Source: Actinomycetes bacterium (lineage in GTDB: Bacteria; Actinomycetota; Actinomycetes; Actinomycetales; Dermabacteraceae). From it: 15,840 nt of DNA. A program made the position numbers and the translations under genes. Under the pieces are notes generated by a model. The model searched no databases, had not been told where the DNA came from, and saw only the letters and a program-made list of their open reading frames with translations. The stretch is from assembly GCA_023389045.1 (NCBI GenBank), contig JAEWEZ010000154.1, positions 1 to 15,840 on the forward strand. The letters run 5' to 3'. How positions within the stretch are numbered: the first letter of the stretch is position 1; every line of letters begins with the position of its first letter. Shown piece by piece: positions 1 to 7,644 of the stretch.

Positions 1-2
1 AA

Positions 3-2081
3 CCGGTGCTGACCGTGCGCGATCTGTCCGTGCGCTTCAACACCGAAAACGGTGTGAACCACGCCGTCCGCGGTGTCTCCTTCGATGTGCGCCCCGGAGA
101 GATCCTCGGCATCGTGGGCGAATCCGGCTCCGGTAAGTCCGTCACCTCTCTGACGGTGATGGGCCTGCTGGCCGCCACCGCCAAGACCGAAGGCTCGGTC
201 AAGTACCGCGACACCGAACTGCTGACCCTCAACGACAAGCAGATGTGCAAGTACCGCGGCTCCGAGATCGCCATGGTCTTCCAGGACCCGCTGAGCTCGC
301 TCACCCCGGTGTTCACCATTGGCCGTCAGCTGGATGACGCGATCCGCATTCACAACCCGCAGATGAGCAAGGCCAAGCGCACCGAGCGTGCGATCGAGCT
401 GCTGCACGCGGTCGGGATCCCCTCCCCCCGTGAACGCCTCAAGGCCTACCCGCACCAGTTCTCGGGCGGTATGCGCCAGCGCGTGATGATCGCAATCGCG
501 ATGGCGAATGATCCCTCGGTGCTGATCTGCGATGAGCCCACCACCGCCCTGGACGTGACGATCCAGGCGCAGATCCTCGAGGTGCTGCGTAAGGCCAATG
601 AGATCACCGGCGCTGCCATCGTGATGATTACCCACGACCTCGGCGTGATTGCCGGTGTGGCCGACAACGTGATGGTGATGTACGGCGGCCGCGCCGTGGA
701 GTACACCGACACTCGCTCGCTGTTCCGTAAGCCGCTGATGCCCTACACGGCGGGCCTGCTCGCCTCGGTGCCGCGCGTGGATATGTCCTCTGACGGGGAC
801 CTCGTCTCCATCGAAGGCACCCCGCCGAACCTGCTCGAAGAACCGACCGGCTGCCCCTTCGCCCCGCGCTGCCCTCTCAAAGTGGACGCCTGCATGAATG
901 GCGAGCCGGCGCTGAAAGAGATCGAGAAGGGCCACCTGGCAGCCTGCGTGCGCACCCCCGAGATCATCAGCGGCGAGCTGGAAATCCGCGATGCCTTCGC
1001 GGTGCCGGAGCCGGAGCTGACCGAAACCGGGCAGATGCGCGCCGCCATGCCGCGCGAGGAACGCCGTACCGTGCTCGCCCTGGACAAGGTGGAGAAGTTC
1101 TTCCCGCTCACCAAGGGCGCCCTGGTCAAGAAGCAGATCGGAACCGTGCGTGCGGTCGACGGGGTCAGCTTCGATGTGCGCGAGGGTGAATGCCTCGCGC
1201 TGGTGGGTGAGTCCGGTTCGGGGAAGACCACCACGCTGCTGGAGATCATGGAGCTGGACCGCAAACAGAGCGGCACCATCACCATCGGTGAGGTCTCCAA
1301 CCGCGGCCGTCACGGTGCGGCCGTGCAGCAGATCCGCCGCAATGTGCAGATGGTCTTCCAGGATCCGCTGAGCTCCCTGGATCCGCGCTTCACGGTGTAC
1401 GAGGTGCTCGCCGAGCCCCTCGAAATGACCTCGATGACGAATGCGGAAATCCGCGAACGCGTCTTCGAGCTGATGCGCTTGGTCGGGCTGCAGCCCGACC
1501 ACGTCAACCGCTTCCCGGTGCAGTTCTCCGGTGGTCAGCGGCAGCGCATCGCCATCGCCCGCGCCCTCGCGGTGAACCCGCATCTGGTGGTGCTCGACGA
1601 GCCGGTCTCCGCGCTCGACGTGTCCATCCAGGCGGGCGTGCTCAATATGCTCAATAACCTCAAAGCCAGGCTGAAGCTGTCCTACCTGCTGGTGGCACAC
1701 GACCTCTCCGTCGTGCGACACATCAGTGACCGGGTCGCGGTGATGTATCTGGGCAAGGTTGTCGAGTACGGCGACGTCGATCAGATCTTCGACGATCCGC
1801 AGCATCCGTACACACAGGCACTGCTATCGGCCATCCCGATCCCGGACCCGGAGATCGAGGAAAGCCGCCAGCGGATCATCCTGGCGGGCGACCTGCCCTC
1901 TCCCCTGGATGTGCCCACCGGCTGCCGCTTCGCCACCCGCTGCCCCATCTTCGCGCACCTCCCTGCCGACAAGCAGGAACAGTGCCTCACCAAGGAACCG
2001 GCGCTCGCCTCTGCGGGCAACGACCACGAATACGCGTGCTTCTTCCCGGAGAAGCTCGCGGCTCCCTCTCCCCTCTCCTGA
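3..2081 (+). CDS. Dipeptide/oligopeptide ABC transporter ATP-binding protein, two fused ATPase domains (5' end cut by window)
   Basis: This protein would power peptide uptake from the cytoplasmic face of the membrane and replaces separate DppD and DppF subunits. Residues are counted from the GTG at position 6. The first ATPase domain has Walker A GESGSGKS at 39-46, Q-loop Gln93, signature FSGGM at 152-156, Walker B ending Asp176-Glu177 and H-loop His210. The second has Walker A GESGSGKT at 401-408, Gln452, FSGGQ at 507-511, Asp531-Glu532 and His565. Each domain ends in the OppD/OppF-type four-cysteine tail: Cys283/289/296/314 and Cys640/646/660/678. Related DppD proteins bind a 4Fe-4S cluster there. 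The frame is open to the window edge, and the residues before the GTG continue sensibly, so the true start is probably a few codons upstream. Fused double ATPases of this type are usual in Actinobacteria. The exact substrate cannot be read from the sequence. The binding-protein gene follows after 14 bases. Confidence 0.95.
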   Translation, partial: PVLTVRDLSVRFNTENGVNHAVRGVSFDVRPGEILGIVGESGSGKSVTSLTVMGLLAATAKTEGSVKYRDTELLTLNDKQMCKYRGSEIAMVFQDPLSSLTPVFTIGRQLDDAIRIHNPQMSKAKRTERAIELLHAVGIPSPRERLKAYPHQFSGGMRQRVMIAIAMANDPSVLICDEPTTALDVTIQAQILEVLRKANEITGAAIVMITHDLGVIAGVADNVMVMYGGRAVEYTDTRSLFRKPLMPYTAGLLASVPRVDMSSDGDLVSIEGTPPNLLEEPTGCPFAPRCPLKVDACMNGEPALKEIEKGHLAACVRTPEIISGELEIRDAFAVPEPELTETGQMRAAMPREERRTVLALDKVEKFFPLTKGALVKKQIGTVRAVDGVSFDVREGECLALVGESGSGKTTTLLEIMELDRKQSGTITIGEVSNRGRHGAAVQQIRRNVQMVFQDPLSSLDPRFTVYEVLAEPLEMTSMTNAEIRERVFELMRLVGLQPDHVNRFPVQFSGGQRQRIAIARALAVNPHLVVLDEPVSALDVSIQAGVLNMLNNLKARLKLSYLLVAHDLSVVRHISDRVAVMYLGKVVEYGDVDQIFDDPQHPYTQALLSAIPIPDPEIEESRQRIILAGDLPSPLDVPTGCRFATRCPIFAHLPADKQEQCLTKEPALASAGNDHEYACFFPEKLAAPSPLS

Positions 2082-2095
2082 AAGGAAGTCCACCG

Positions 2096-3832
2096 ATGCA
2101 GTTCCTTCGTCCTGCCATCACCCGACGCGAGGCGCTGCTGGCCTCGCTCGTTGCCAGCGGTGCGCTGACCCTGGCCGCCTGCGAAGGCGGCGGCGGTAAC
2201 AACAAGGACGCTGGTGGCGCCACCAGCGACCTGGAGAAGCGCGGCACCTCCGGCGACCTCAAGGACCTCGTCGACAACAACCCGCAGCCCATCGACAAGC
2301 TCGAAAAGGGCGGCACCTTCACCCTGACCGTCGGCGCCCTCGGGCCGAACTTCTTCGGCTGGTCCAATGCCGGCAACACCGCCGACAACTCCACCATCCA
2401 GTCGGCCACCGACCGGGCCGGTGTGTGGGCCTCCAAGACCGATGGCACCCCGACCCTGAACAAGGACTTCTGCCTGGACGCCAAGTACGACGATTCCGGT
2501 GAGAAGCCCGTCATCACCTACACCCTGAACCCTGACGCCACCTGGAACGACGGCACTCCCTACGACTGGAAGACCTTCGAGAACCAGTGGAAGATGTTGA
2601 ACGGTTCGGACAAGACCGTCGATGCCGTGTCCACCGACGGTTACGACCGCATTGAGTCGGTCAAGGCCGGTAAGGACGACAAGGAAGTTGTCGTGACCAT
2701 GAAGGAGGTCTACCAGCCGTGGACCAGCCTCTTCTCCGGCACCTTCCACCCCGCCGTGAACACCGCCGAGATCTTCAACGACGGCTACGTCAATAACCTC
2801 CACCCCGAGTGGATGGCTGGCCCGTTCAAGCTTGAGAAGCTCGACACCGTGCAGCGTCGCGTGATCCTGGTGCCGAATGAGAAGTGGTGGGGCGAGAAGC
2901 CGCTGCTGGATCAGATCGTGTACCGCGAGATGGAGGACAGCGCGACCATCCCGGCCTTCAAGAACAAGGAGATCGACGGCGTCGGTATCTCCAACATCGC
3001 CCGTTACAACGAGCTGAAGGACTTCCAGGAGAAGGATCTGCGCCGCAGCCAGACCCTCTCCGTCTCCGGTCTGAACTTCAACACCAAACGCGGTGTGCTC
3101 GGTGAGATCGAGGTCCGTAAGGCGATCTACGAGGGCGTGGACCGTGCGGCTCTCGCCAAGCTCCGCTTCAACGGCCTGAACTGGACCGAGAAGCTGCCCG
3201 GCTCCTGGATGCTCATGCCCTTCTCGCCGTACTACCAGGACAACTACCCGGTCAAGCACGACAAGGAAGCCGCCAAGAAGACCCTGGAGGCCGCCGGTTG
3301 GAAGGCCGAGGGTGAGGGTCCGCGTAAGAAGGACGGCAAGACCCTGGACGTGGCGATCACCAAGTTCGGTGACGACCCGCTCGGCGACGCCATCACCCAG
3401 ACCCTGCAGAAGAACCTGCAGGAGCTCGGCTTCAACGCCACCATCGACTCGAAGGGCTCCGGCGACTTCGGCAAGGTCATGGAGGAGCTCTCCTTCCAGC
3501 TGGTGATGATGGGCTACACCGTGGGCTCCGACCCGACCGGTGTGGTGAACCAGTTCTTCAACTCGAAGTCCACCTCGAACAAGACCGGCACTGGCTCGGA
3601 TGAGATCGACAAGATGATCCCGACCGTCTCGGTGTCCCCCGACATCACCGAGCGCGCCAAGATCGCCAATGAGGTGGAGAAGAAGTTCCAGGAGCTGTAC
3701 GCGATGATGCCGCTGTGGAACGGCCCGTCGATCGTGGCCTACAAGCCGGGTCTGGGTAACTACGGCCCGCAGCTGTACGAATCCCGCAACTGGAGCATCG
3801 TCGGCTGGGAGAAGGGCAAGAAGCAGGGCTGA
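2096..3832 (+). CDS. Peptide ABC transporter substrate-binding lipoprotein (family 5, DppA/OppA-like)
   Basis: A 578-residue extracytoplasmic solute-binding protein that would capture peptides and hand them to the permease driven by the ATPase encoded upstream. The start is the ATG at 2096, preceded by AAAGGAAG at 2081-2088; the same frame stays open further upstream, but there it overlaps the ATPase gene without an RBS. Residues 1-28 form a signal peptide ending in a lipobox, LAAC, so Cys29 should be lipidated. The n-region carries Thr-Arg-Arg at 9-11, a twin-arginine-like motif. A Gly/Asn-rich linker follows, then a full-length SBP_bac_5 domain. The family-typical TWNDGTPYDWKTF segment lies in the N-terminal lobe, and the C-terminal part includes MPLWNGPSIVAY. 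The 14-base gap to the ATPase gene indicates one operon. The family also binds nickel, oligosaccharides and other ligands, so 'peptide' rests on the fused Dpp/Opp ATPase next door. Confidence 0.93.
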   Translation: MQFLRPAITRREALLASLVASGALTLAACEGGGGNNKDAGGATSDLEKRGTSGDLKDLVDNNPQPIDKLEKGGTFTLTVGALGPNFFGWSNAGNTADNSTIQSATDRAGVWASKTDGTPTLNKDFCLDAKYDDSGEKPVITYTLNPDATWNDGTPYDWKTFENQWKMLNGSDKTVDAVSTDGYDRIESVKAGKDDKEVVVTMKEVYQPWTSLFSGTFHPAVNTAEIFNDGYVNNLHPEWMAGPFKLEKLDTVQRRVILVPNEKWWGEKPLLDQIVYREMEDSATIPAFKNKEIDGVGISNIARYNELKDFQEKDLRRSQTLSVSGLNFNTKRGVLGEIEVRKAIYEGVDRAALAKLRFNGLNWTEKLPGSWMLMPFSPYYQDNYPVKHDKEAAKKTLEAAGWKAEGEGPRKKDGKTLDVAITKFGDDPLGDAITQTLQKNLQELGFNATIDSKGSGDFGKVMEELSFQLVMMGYTVGSDPTGVVNQFFNSKSTSNKTGTGSDEIDKMIPTVSVSPDITERAKIANEVEKKFQELYAMMPLWNGPSIVAYKPGLGNYGPQLYESRNWSIVGWEKGKKQG

Positions 3833-3877
3833 TCCCGCTTTCTCCTGATCCTGTCCGGTGCATTCCGAGCGGATCCA

Positions 3878-3923
3878 CGGCGCCCCGTCCCGTCACCATC
3901 GTGGTGACGGAGGCGGGGCGCCG
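3878..3923 (+). terminator. GC-rich hairpin after the peptide transporter operon
   Basis: CGGCGCCCCG at 3878-3887 pairs with CGGGGCGCCG at 3914-3923. After a small internal loop, CCGTCACCA at 3890-3898 pairs with TGGTGACGG at 3902-3910, leaving a three-base loop. That gives 19 pairs in two blocks, starting 45 bases after the binding-protein stop codon. There is no clean run of T after the stem (TCGTGTGT). It therefore resembles the U-poor terminators common in actinobacteria rather than a classical one. The next gene starts at 4064, and I see nothing coding in 3833-4063. Confidence 0.6.
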
Positions 3924-4063
3924 TCGTGTGTCCGGGGGGATGGGTGTGTGCCGCAGCTCATGGCCGACGGATCCCGATCGGGCCTTTCAGCGCCCCGGGC
4001 ACCAGGCATTCAGCCGTTACCCTGGAACGACGCTCGGTCCTCGCCCCGACCACAGGAGCCCCC

Positions 4064-5707
4064 ATGACGCATCGCCCTGCCCATGTGCCCCGTCTTCCCG
4101 GCCTGCCCACCGCGGAACTTCTGCCCGGTTCTGTCGCCCTCGTCGGCGGCGGCCCCGGCGCCTGGGACCTCATCACCGTGCGCGGTTTGGTGCTTCTGCA
4201 GCAGGCGGATGCGGTGGTCGTCGACCGACTCGGTCCGACTGATCTGATCGACACCCTTCAGGAGGGCGTCGAGGTGGTTCCCGTGGGCAAAACCCCCGGG
4301 GCACCGTCGATCCGGCAGGAAGAAATCCAGGAGATCCTGGTGCGGCTGGCTCGGGAGGGCAAGCGCGTCGTGCGGTTGAAGGGCGGGGACCCCTTCGTTC
4401 TCGGCCGCGGTGGGGAAGAAATCCTCGCGTGCCGTACCGCCGGAATCCCCGTGCAGGTCGTACCGGGGATTAGCAGTGCGATCGCGGGTCCCGGCGCCGC
4501 CGGCATCCCGGTCACGCACCGCGGCGCCACCGTGGCCGTGCATGTGGTCAATGCGCATGGTGACCTCGGCCCGGCCGATCTCGCGGCCCTGCGCGATCCC
4601 GCAACGACCACGGTCATGCTGATGGGTGTGGAGTGGCTGCCGCGGCTCGTGCGTCAGGCCCTGCTGAACGGGGTGGATCCGCTGCTTCCGGTCGCGGTGG
4701 TGCATGCCGCCACCACTGCGCAGCAACGCACGGTCCGCGCTCCCCTGCAGGAGATCGCTGCGGCGGTCGAAAGGGAGCAGATCACCTTCCCCTCCATCAT
4801 CGTGGCGGGCGCAACGGCTGCCGAGGGGTTCCTCGACCCCTCTCACCTCGAGGACGACGCCGAGACCACGAGCGCACGCCCTGCCTCCCCGCGCGGCGCA
4901 GGCCGCGATCAGCTCACCGTCGGACGCACTGATCTTCCCGCCGCCCCGCTCGCCTCGCAGGACCCCGTCGGCGCTGATGCCCCGCGCCCGGTGCTCATCG
5001 CCTGCGCCCACGGCACCCGTTCCCGGCAGGGGCGCGATGTGCTGCGCTCCCTGCTCGCGCGGCTTTCCCGGCTCACCCCCGTGACGGTGCGCGAAGCCTT
5101 CGTGGATGTGCAGGAGCCGACGGTGGCACGCGCGGTTGCAGAGGTCTGCACGCGCAGCCAGGTGCTTCGCACCCGCGAGGCCGATCATGTGGAGGCGGTG
5201 GTGGTTCCGCTGCTGCTCTCGACCGGCTATCACGTGCGCGATGACATTGGTGGGGCGGTTGCCGCGCACTGCGCTGTGGCCGCTGAACCGCTCGGCCCCG
5301 ATCTGCGGCTCGCGCAGATCATGCATGAGCGGCTGCGGGAGGCCGGATATCGCGAGGGCGATGCGGTGGTGATGGCCGCCTCGGGAACGCGTGTGGCCGA
5401 TGGCGTGGATATGGTCGAGCAGGCTGCGGATCTGCTGCGCAAGGAGCTCAGCTGCCCGGTCACGGTCGGCTACGCCTACGCGGCTCATCCGAGCCTCGAG
5501 GAAGCCGTTGAGCAGGCCCGTGAGCGAGCCCAGGACGGTTCCGGGGGCAGCGGCCGCGTAGCGGTGGCCAGCTACATGCTGACCCCGGGGCACTTCTCCC
5601 GTCTGGTCGAGAAAGCCGGGGCCGATGTGGTGGCCGCACCGCTCGGGGACCATCCGCTCCTCGCGGAGCTGATCCTGGACCGCTACCTGGCTGCCGTCGG
5701 CGCCTGA
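4064..5707 (+). CDS. Fused uroporphyrinogen-III C-methyltransferase / CbiX-SirB-type sirohydrochlorin chelatase
   Basis: A 547-residue bifunctional enzyme. Residues ~23-265 are a CobA/SUMT methyltransferase, which uses S-adenosylmethionine to convert uroporphyrinogen III to precorrin-2. Its marks are VGGGPGAWDLIT near 27, RLKGGDPFVLGRGGEE at 104-119 and VPGISSAIAGP at 133-143. A ~45-residue Ala/Pro-rich linker leads to a long-form CbiX/SirB domain (~309-547). This carries CAHGTRS with His316 and STGYH with His390, the expected metal-binding histidines, and ends with a typical LTPGHF segment. That domain would insert Fe into sirohydrochlorin to give siroheme, or Co for corrinoids. The start is the ATG at 4064 with AGGAG at 4053-4057; the same frame runs upstream to 3926 without family similarity. 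No precorrin-2 dehydrogenase domain is present, so the middle step must be encoded elsewhere. Siroheme for sulfite or nitrite reductase is the likelier use, but neither reductase is in the window. Confidence 0.9.
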   Translation: MTHRPAHVPRLPGLPTAELLPGSVALVGGGPGAWDLITVRGLVLLQQADAVVVDRLGPTDLIDTLQEGVEVVPVGKTPGAPSIRQEEIQEILVRLAREGKRVVRLKGGDPFVLGRGGEEILACRTAGIPVQVVPGISSAIAGPGAAGIPVTHRGATVAVHVVNAHGDLGPADLAALRDPATTTVMLMGVEWLPRLVRQALLNGVDPLLPVAVVHAATTAQQRTVRAPLQEIAAAVEREQITFPSIIVAGATAAEGFLDPSHLEDDAETTSARPASPRGAGRDQLTVGRTDLPAAPLASQDPVGADAPRPVLIACAHGTRSRQGRDVLRSLLARLSRLTPVTVREAFVDVQEPTVARAVAEVCTRSQVLRTREADHVEAVVVPLLLSTGYHVRDDIGGAVAAHCAVAAEPLGPDLRLAQIMHERLREAGYREGDAVVMAASGTRVADGVDMVEQAADLLRKELSCPVTVGYAYAAHPSLEEAVEQARERAQDGSGGSGRVAVASYMLTPGHFSRLVEKAGADVVAAPLGDHPLLAELILDRYLAAVGA

Positions 5708-5730
5708 GCTTGGACGGGTCCGTCGGGCTC
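5706..5730. terminator. Short hairpin between convergent genes
   Basis: GAGC at 5706-5709 pairs with GCTC at 5727-5730, and GACG at 5713-5716 pairs with CGTC at 5721-5724 around a GGTC loop. The structure fills the 21-base gap between the stop codons of the methyltransferase-chelatase gene and ilvD, where a bidirectional terminator would be expected. It has no T-run on either side, so support is weak. Confidence 0.3.
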
Positions 5731-7561
5731 AGTCCAGCGGCCGACGGGTTGCGCCGTAGGTTGCCGAACGCACCAGGTGCGCGTACACCTTGAGCGCCTG
5801 GGAGACCTGGCGGTCGCGTGAGGCGGGGCGCCAGGGCAGGGGGCCGCGGGCTTCGCGTCGGCGCTCGAGTTCCTCCTCAGGCACCTCCAGCTGCAGCAGA
5901 CGCTTATCGACGTCGATCACGATCTTGTCGCCGTCTTCGACCAGGCCGATGATCCCGCCCTCGGCGGCCTCCGGGGAGACGTGCCCGATGGAAACACCGC
6001 TGGTGCCGCCGGAGAAGCGGCCATCGGTGATGAGTGCGCAGTCGCGGCCCAGGCCCCGGCCCTTCAGGAAGGCAGTCGGGTACAGCATCTCCTGCATGCC
6101 CGGGCCACCCTGCGGGCCTTCATAGCGCACGATCACGATGTGCCCGGCCTGCACGGTCTTATCCAGGATCTTCTGCACGGCTTCTTCCTGCGATTCGCAG
6201 ACCACCGCGGTGCCTTCAAAGTGGAAGAGGTCCTCGGTGATGCCGGCTGTTTTGATGACGCAGCCGTCTTCGGCGAGGTTGCCGCGCAGCACGCAGAGGC
6301 CGCCGTCCTTGGTGTGGGCGTGGGGCACGGCGCGGATCACGCCGTTTTCCCCGTCGGTGTCGAGTTCTTCCCACATGGCGGTGGAGGAGAATGCCTGCGT
6401 GGTGCGCACCCCGCCGGGGGCGGCGTGGAAGAGGGTGTGGGCCTGCTCGGTGGCCTCACCGCCGCGGATGTCCCAGTCGCTGAGCCACTGCTGCAGGCTT
6501 GGGGAGTGCACGGCGTGGACGGTGTGGTCGAGCAGTCCGGCGCGGTCCAGTTCGCCGAGGATCGCGGGGATACCGCCGGCCCGGTGCACGTCTTCCACGT
6601 GGGCGGTGCCATTGGGTGCCACCTTGGACAGGCACGGCACGGAGCGGGAGAGACGGTCGATATCGGCGAGGGTGAAGTCCACCTCGCCCTCGATCGCTGC
6701 CGCGAGGATGTGCAGCACGGTGTTGGTCGAGCCGCCCATGGCCACGTCCAGCGCCATCGCATTGGTGAAGGCGGCCTTGGTGGCGATATTGCGCGGGAGC
6801 ACGGAGTCGTCGTCCTGCTCGTACCAGCGGCGCGCCAGATCCACGATGGTGCGCCCGGCCTGCAGGAACAGTTCCTTGCGCAGGGCGTGGGTGGCAAGGG
6901 TGGTGCCGTTACCGGGCAGGGAGAGCCCGAGGGCTTCGGTCAGGCAGTTCATCGAGTTTGCAGTGAACATGCCGGAGCAGGAACCGCAGGTGGGGCAGGC
7001 GTTGTCTTCGATGTCGGCGAGCTGCGCATCGGTGACGGTGTCATTGGCGGAAGCAGACATGGCATCGACCAGATCCAGTCCGTGTTCAATCACGCCTTCG
7101 ACGGGTTTACCGGCCTCCATCGGCCCGCCAGAGACGAAAACCACCGGGATGTTCAGGCGCATTGCTGCCATCAGCATGCCGGGGGTGATCTTGTCGCAGT
7201 TGGAGATGCAGACGAGGGCGTCGGCGCAGTGCGCATTGACCATGTACTCGACGGCGTCGGCGATGATGTCGCGGCTCGGCAGGGAGTAGAGCATCCCGCC
7301 GTGGCCCATGGCGATCCCGTCGTCCACGGCGATCGTATTGAACTCCTTGGCAACGCCCCCGGCCTCCTTGATCGCGGAGGCCACCAGATCGCCCATGTTC
7401 TTGAGGTGAACGTGCCCGGGGACGAACTGGGTGAAGGAGTTGGCGATCGCGATAATCGGCTTACCGAAGTCCTCGGACTGCATTCCGGTGGCGCGCCACA
7501 GGGCACGGGCACCGGCCATATTGCGGCCGTGGGTGGTGGTGCGGGAACGAAGCTGGGGCAT
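5729..7561 (-). CDS. ilvD: Dihydroxy-acid dehydratase
   Basis: A 610-residue Fe-S dehydratase that converts 2,3-dihydroxy-isovalerate and 2,3-dihydroxy-3-methylvalerate to the 2-keto acids, the penultimate step of valine and isoleucine synthesis (also feeding leucine and pantothenate). The length matches the E. coli-type enzyme (about 616 residues). Visible landmarks are the N-terminal RSRTTTHGRNMAGARALWR, VDDGIAMGHGGM at 79-90, ISNCDKITPGM with Cys122 and Lys124, CPTCGSCSGMF with Cys189/192/195, and C-terminal GRFSGGTSG and GHVSPEAAEGG. Cys122 and Cys195 are the conserved cluster-binding positions, and Lys124 corresponds to the Mg-site lysine carbamylated in the family. The start is the ATG at 7561, where the conserved N-terminus begins. 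No Shine-Dalgarno lies before it; instead TAGAAT ends six bases upstream, suggesting a leaderless mRNA. No other ilv genes are in the window. Confidence 0.97.
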   Translation of the reverse strand: MPQLRSRTTTHGRNMAGARALWRATGMQSEDFGKPIIAIANSFTQFVPGHVHLKNMGDLVASAIKEAGGVAKEFNTIAVDDGIAMGHGGMLYSLPSRDIIADAVEYMVNAHCADALVCISNCDKITPGMLMAAMRLNIPVVFVSGGPMEAGKPVEGVIEHGLDLVDAMSASANDTVTDAQLADIEDNACPTCGSCSGMFTANSMNCLTEALGLSLPGNGTTLATHALRKELFLQAGRTIVDLARRWYEQDDDSVLPRNIATKAAFTNAMALDVAMGGSTNTVLHILAAAIEGEVDFTLADIDRLSRSVPCLSKVAPNGTAHVEDVHRAGGIPAILGELDRAGLLDHTVHAVHSPSLQQWLSDWDIRGGEATEQAHTLFHAAPGGVRTTQAFSSTAMWEELDTDGENGVIRAVPHAHTKDGGLCVLRGNLAEDGCVIKTAGITEDLFHFEGTAVVCESQEEAVQKILDKTVQAGHIVIVRYEGPQGGPGMQEMLYPTAFLKGRGLGRDCALITDGRFSGGTSGVSIGHVSPEAAEGGIIGLVEDGDKIVIDVDKRLLQLEVPEEELERRREARGPLPWRPASRDRQVSQALKVYAHLVRSATYGATRRPLD

Positions 7562-7567
7562 AGGCCG

Positions 7568-7573
7568 ATTCTA
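7568..7573 (-). promoter_or_regulatory. Putative -10 box for a leaderless ilvD transcript
   Basis: On the minus strand TAGAAT (five of six bases match TATAAT) lies six bases before the ilvD ATG, so transcription would begin at or within a base of the start codon. No Shine-Dalgarno sequence is present in between. I could not find a good -35 match at 16-19 bases upstream. The same arrangement occurs at gatC. Confidence 0.5.
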
Positions 7574-7601
7574 CGGCGCGGCCGCAATGCGAGACCGGAC
7601 C

Positions 7602-7633
7602 ATCAGTATGTGGACACCCCTCTCGGGGCTGAT
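7602..7633 (-). terminator. Weak interrupted hairpin between the AGCS pseudogene and ilvD
   Basis: ATCAG at 7602-7606 pairs with CTGAT at 7629-7633, and CCCC at 7617-7620 pairs with GGGG at 7625-7628 around a TCTC loop. Ten bases (7607-7616) bulge out on one side. It begins 11 bases after the pseudogene stop on the minus strand, where a terminator would sit. It lacks a T-run, so it could equally be chance. Confidence 0.22.
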
Positions 7634-7644
7634 CTCACACTGAA

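Noticed and set aside
6..8. GTG at position 6 as the true start of the ATPase gene
   Set aside because: The frame is open to the window edge, no ribosome site is visible, and the preceding residues look like a normal N-terminal continuation; the start is probably outside the window.
1781..3259. 492-codon open frame on the minus strand opposite the transporter genes
   Set aside because: Its composition is typical of a high-GC antisense shadow (rich in Val, Gly, His), and it lies opposite two well-supported genes with clear family motifs.
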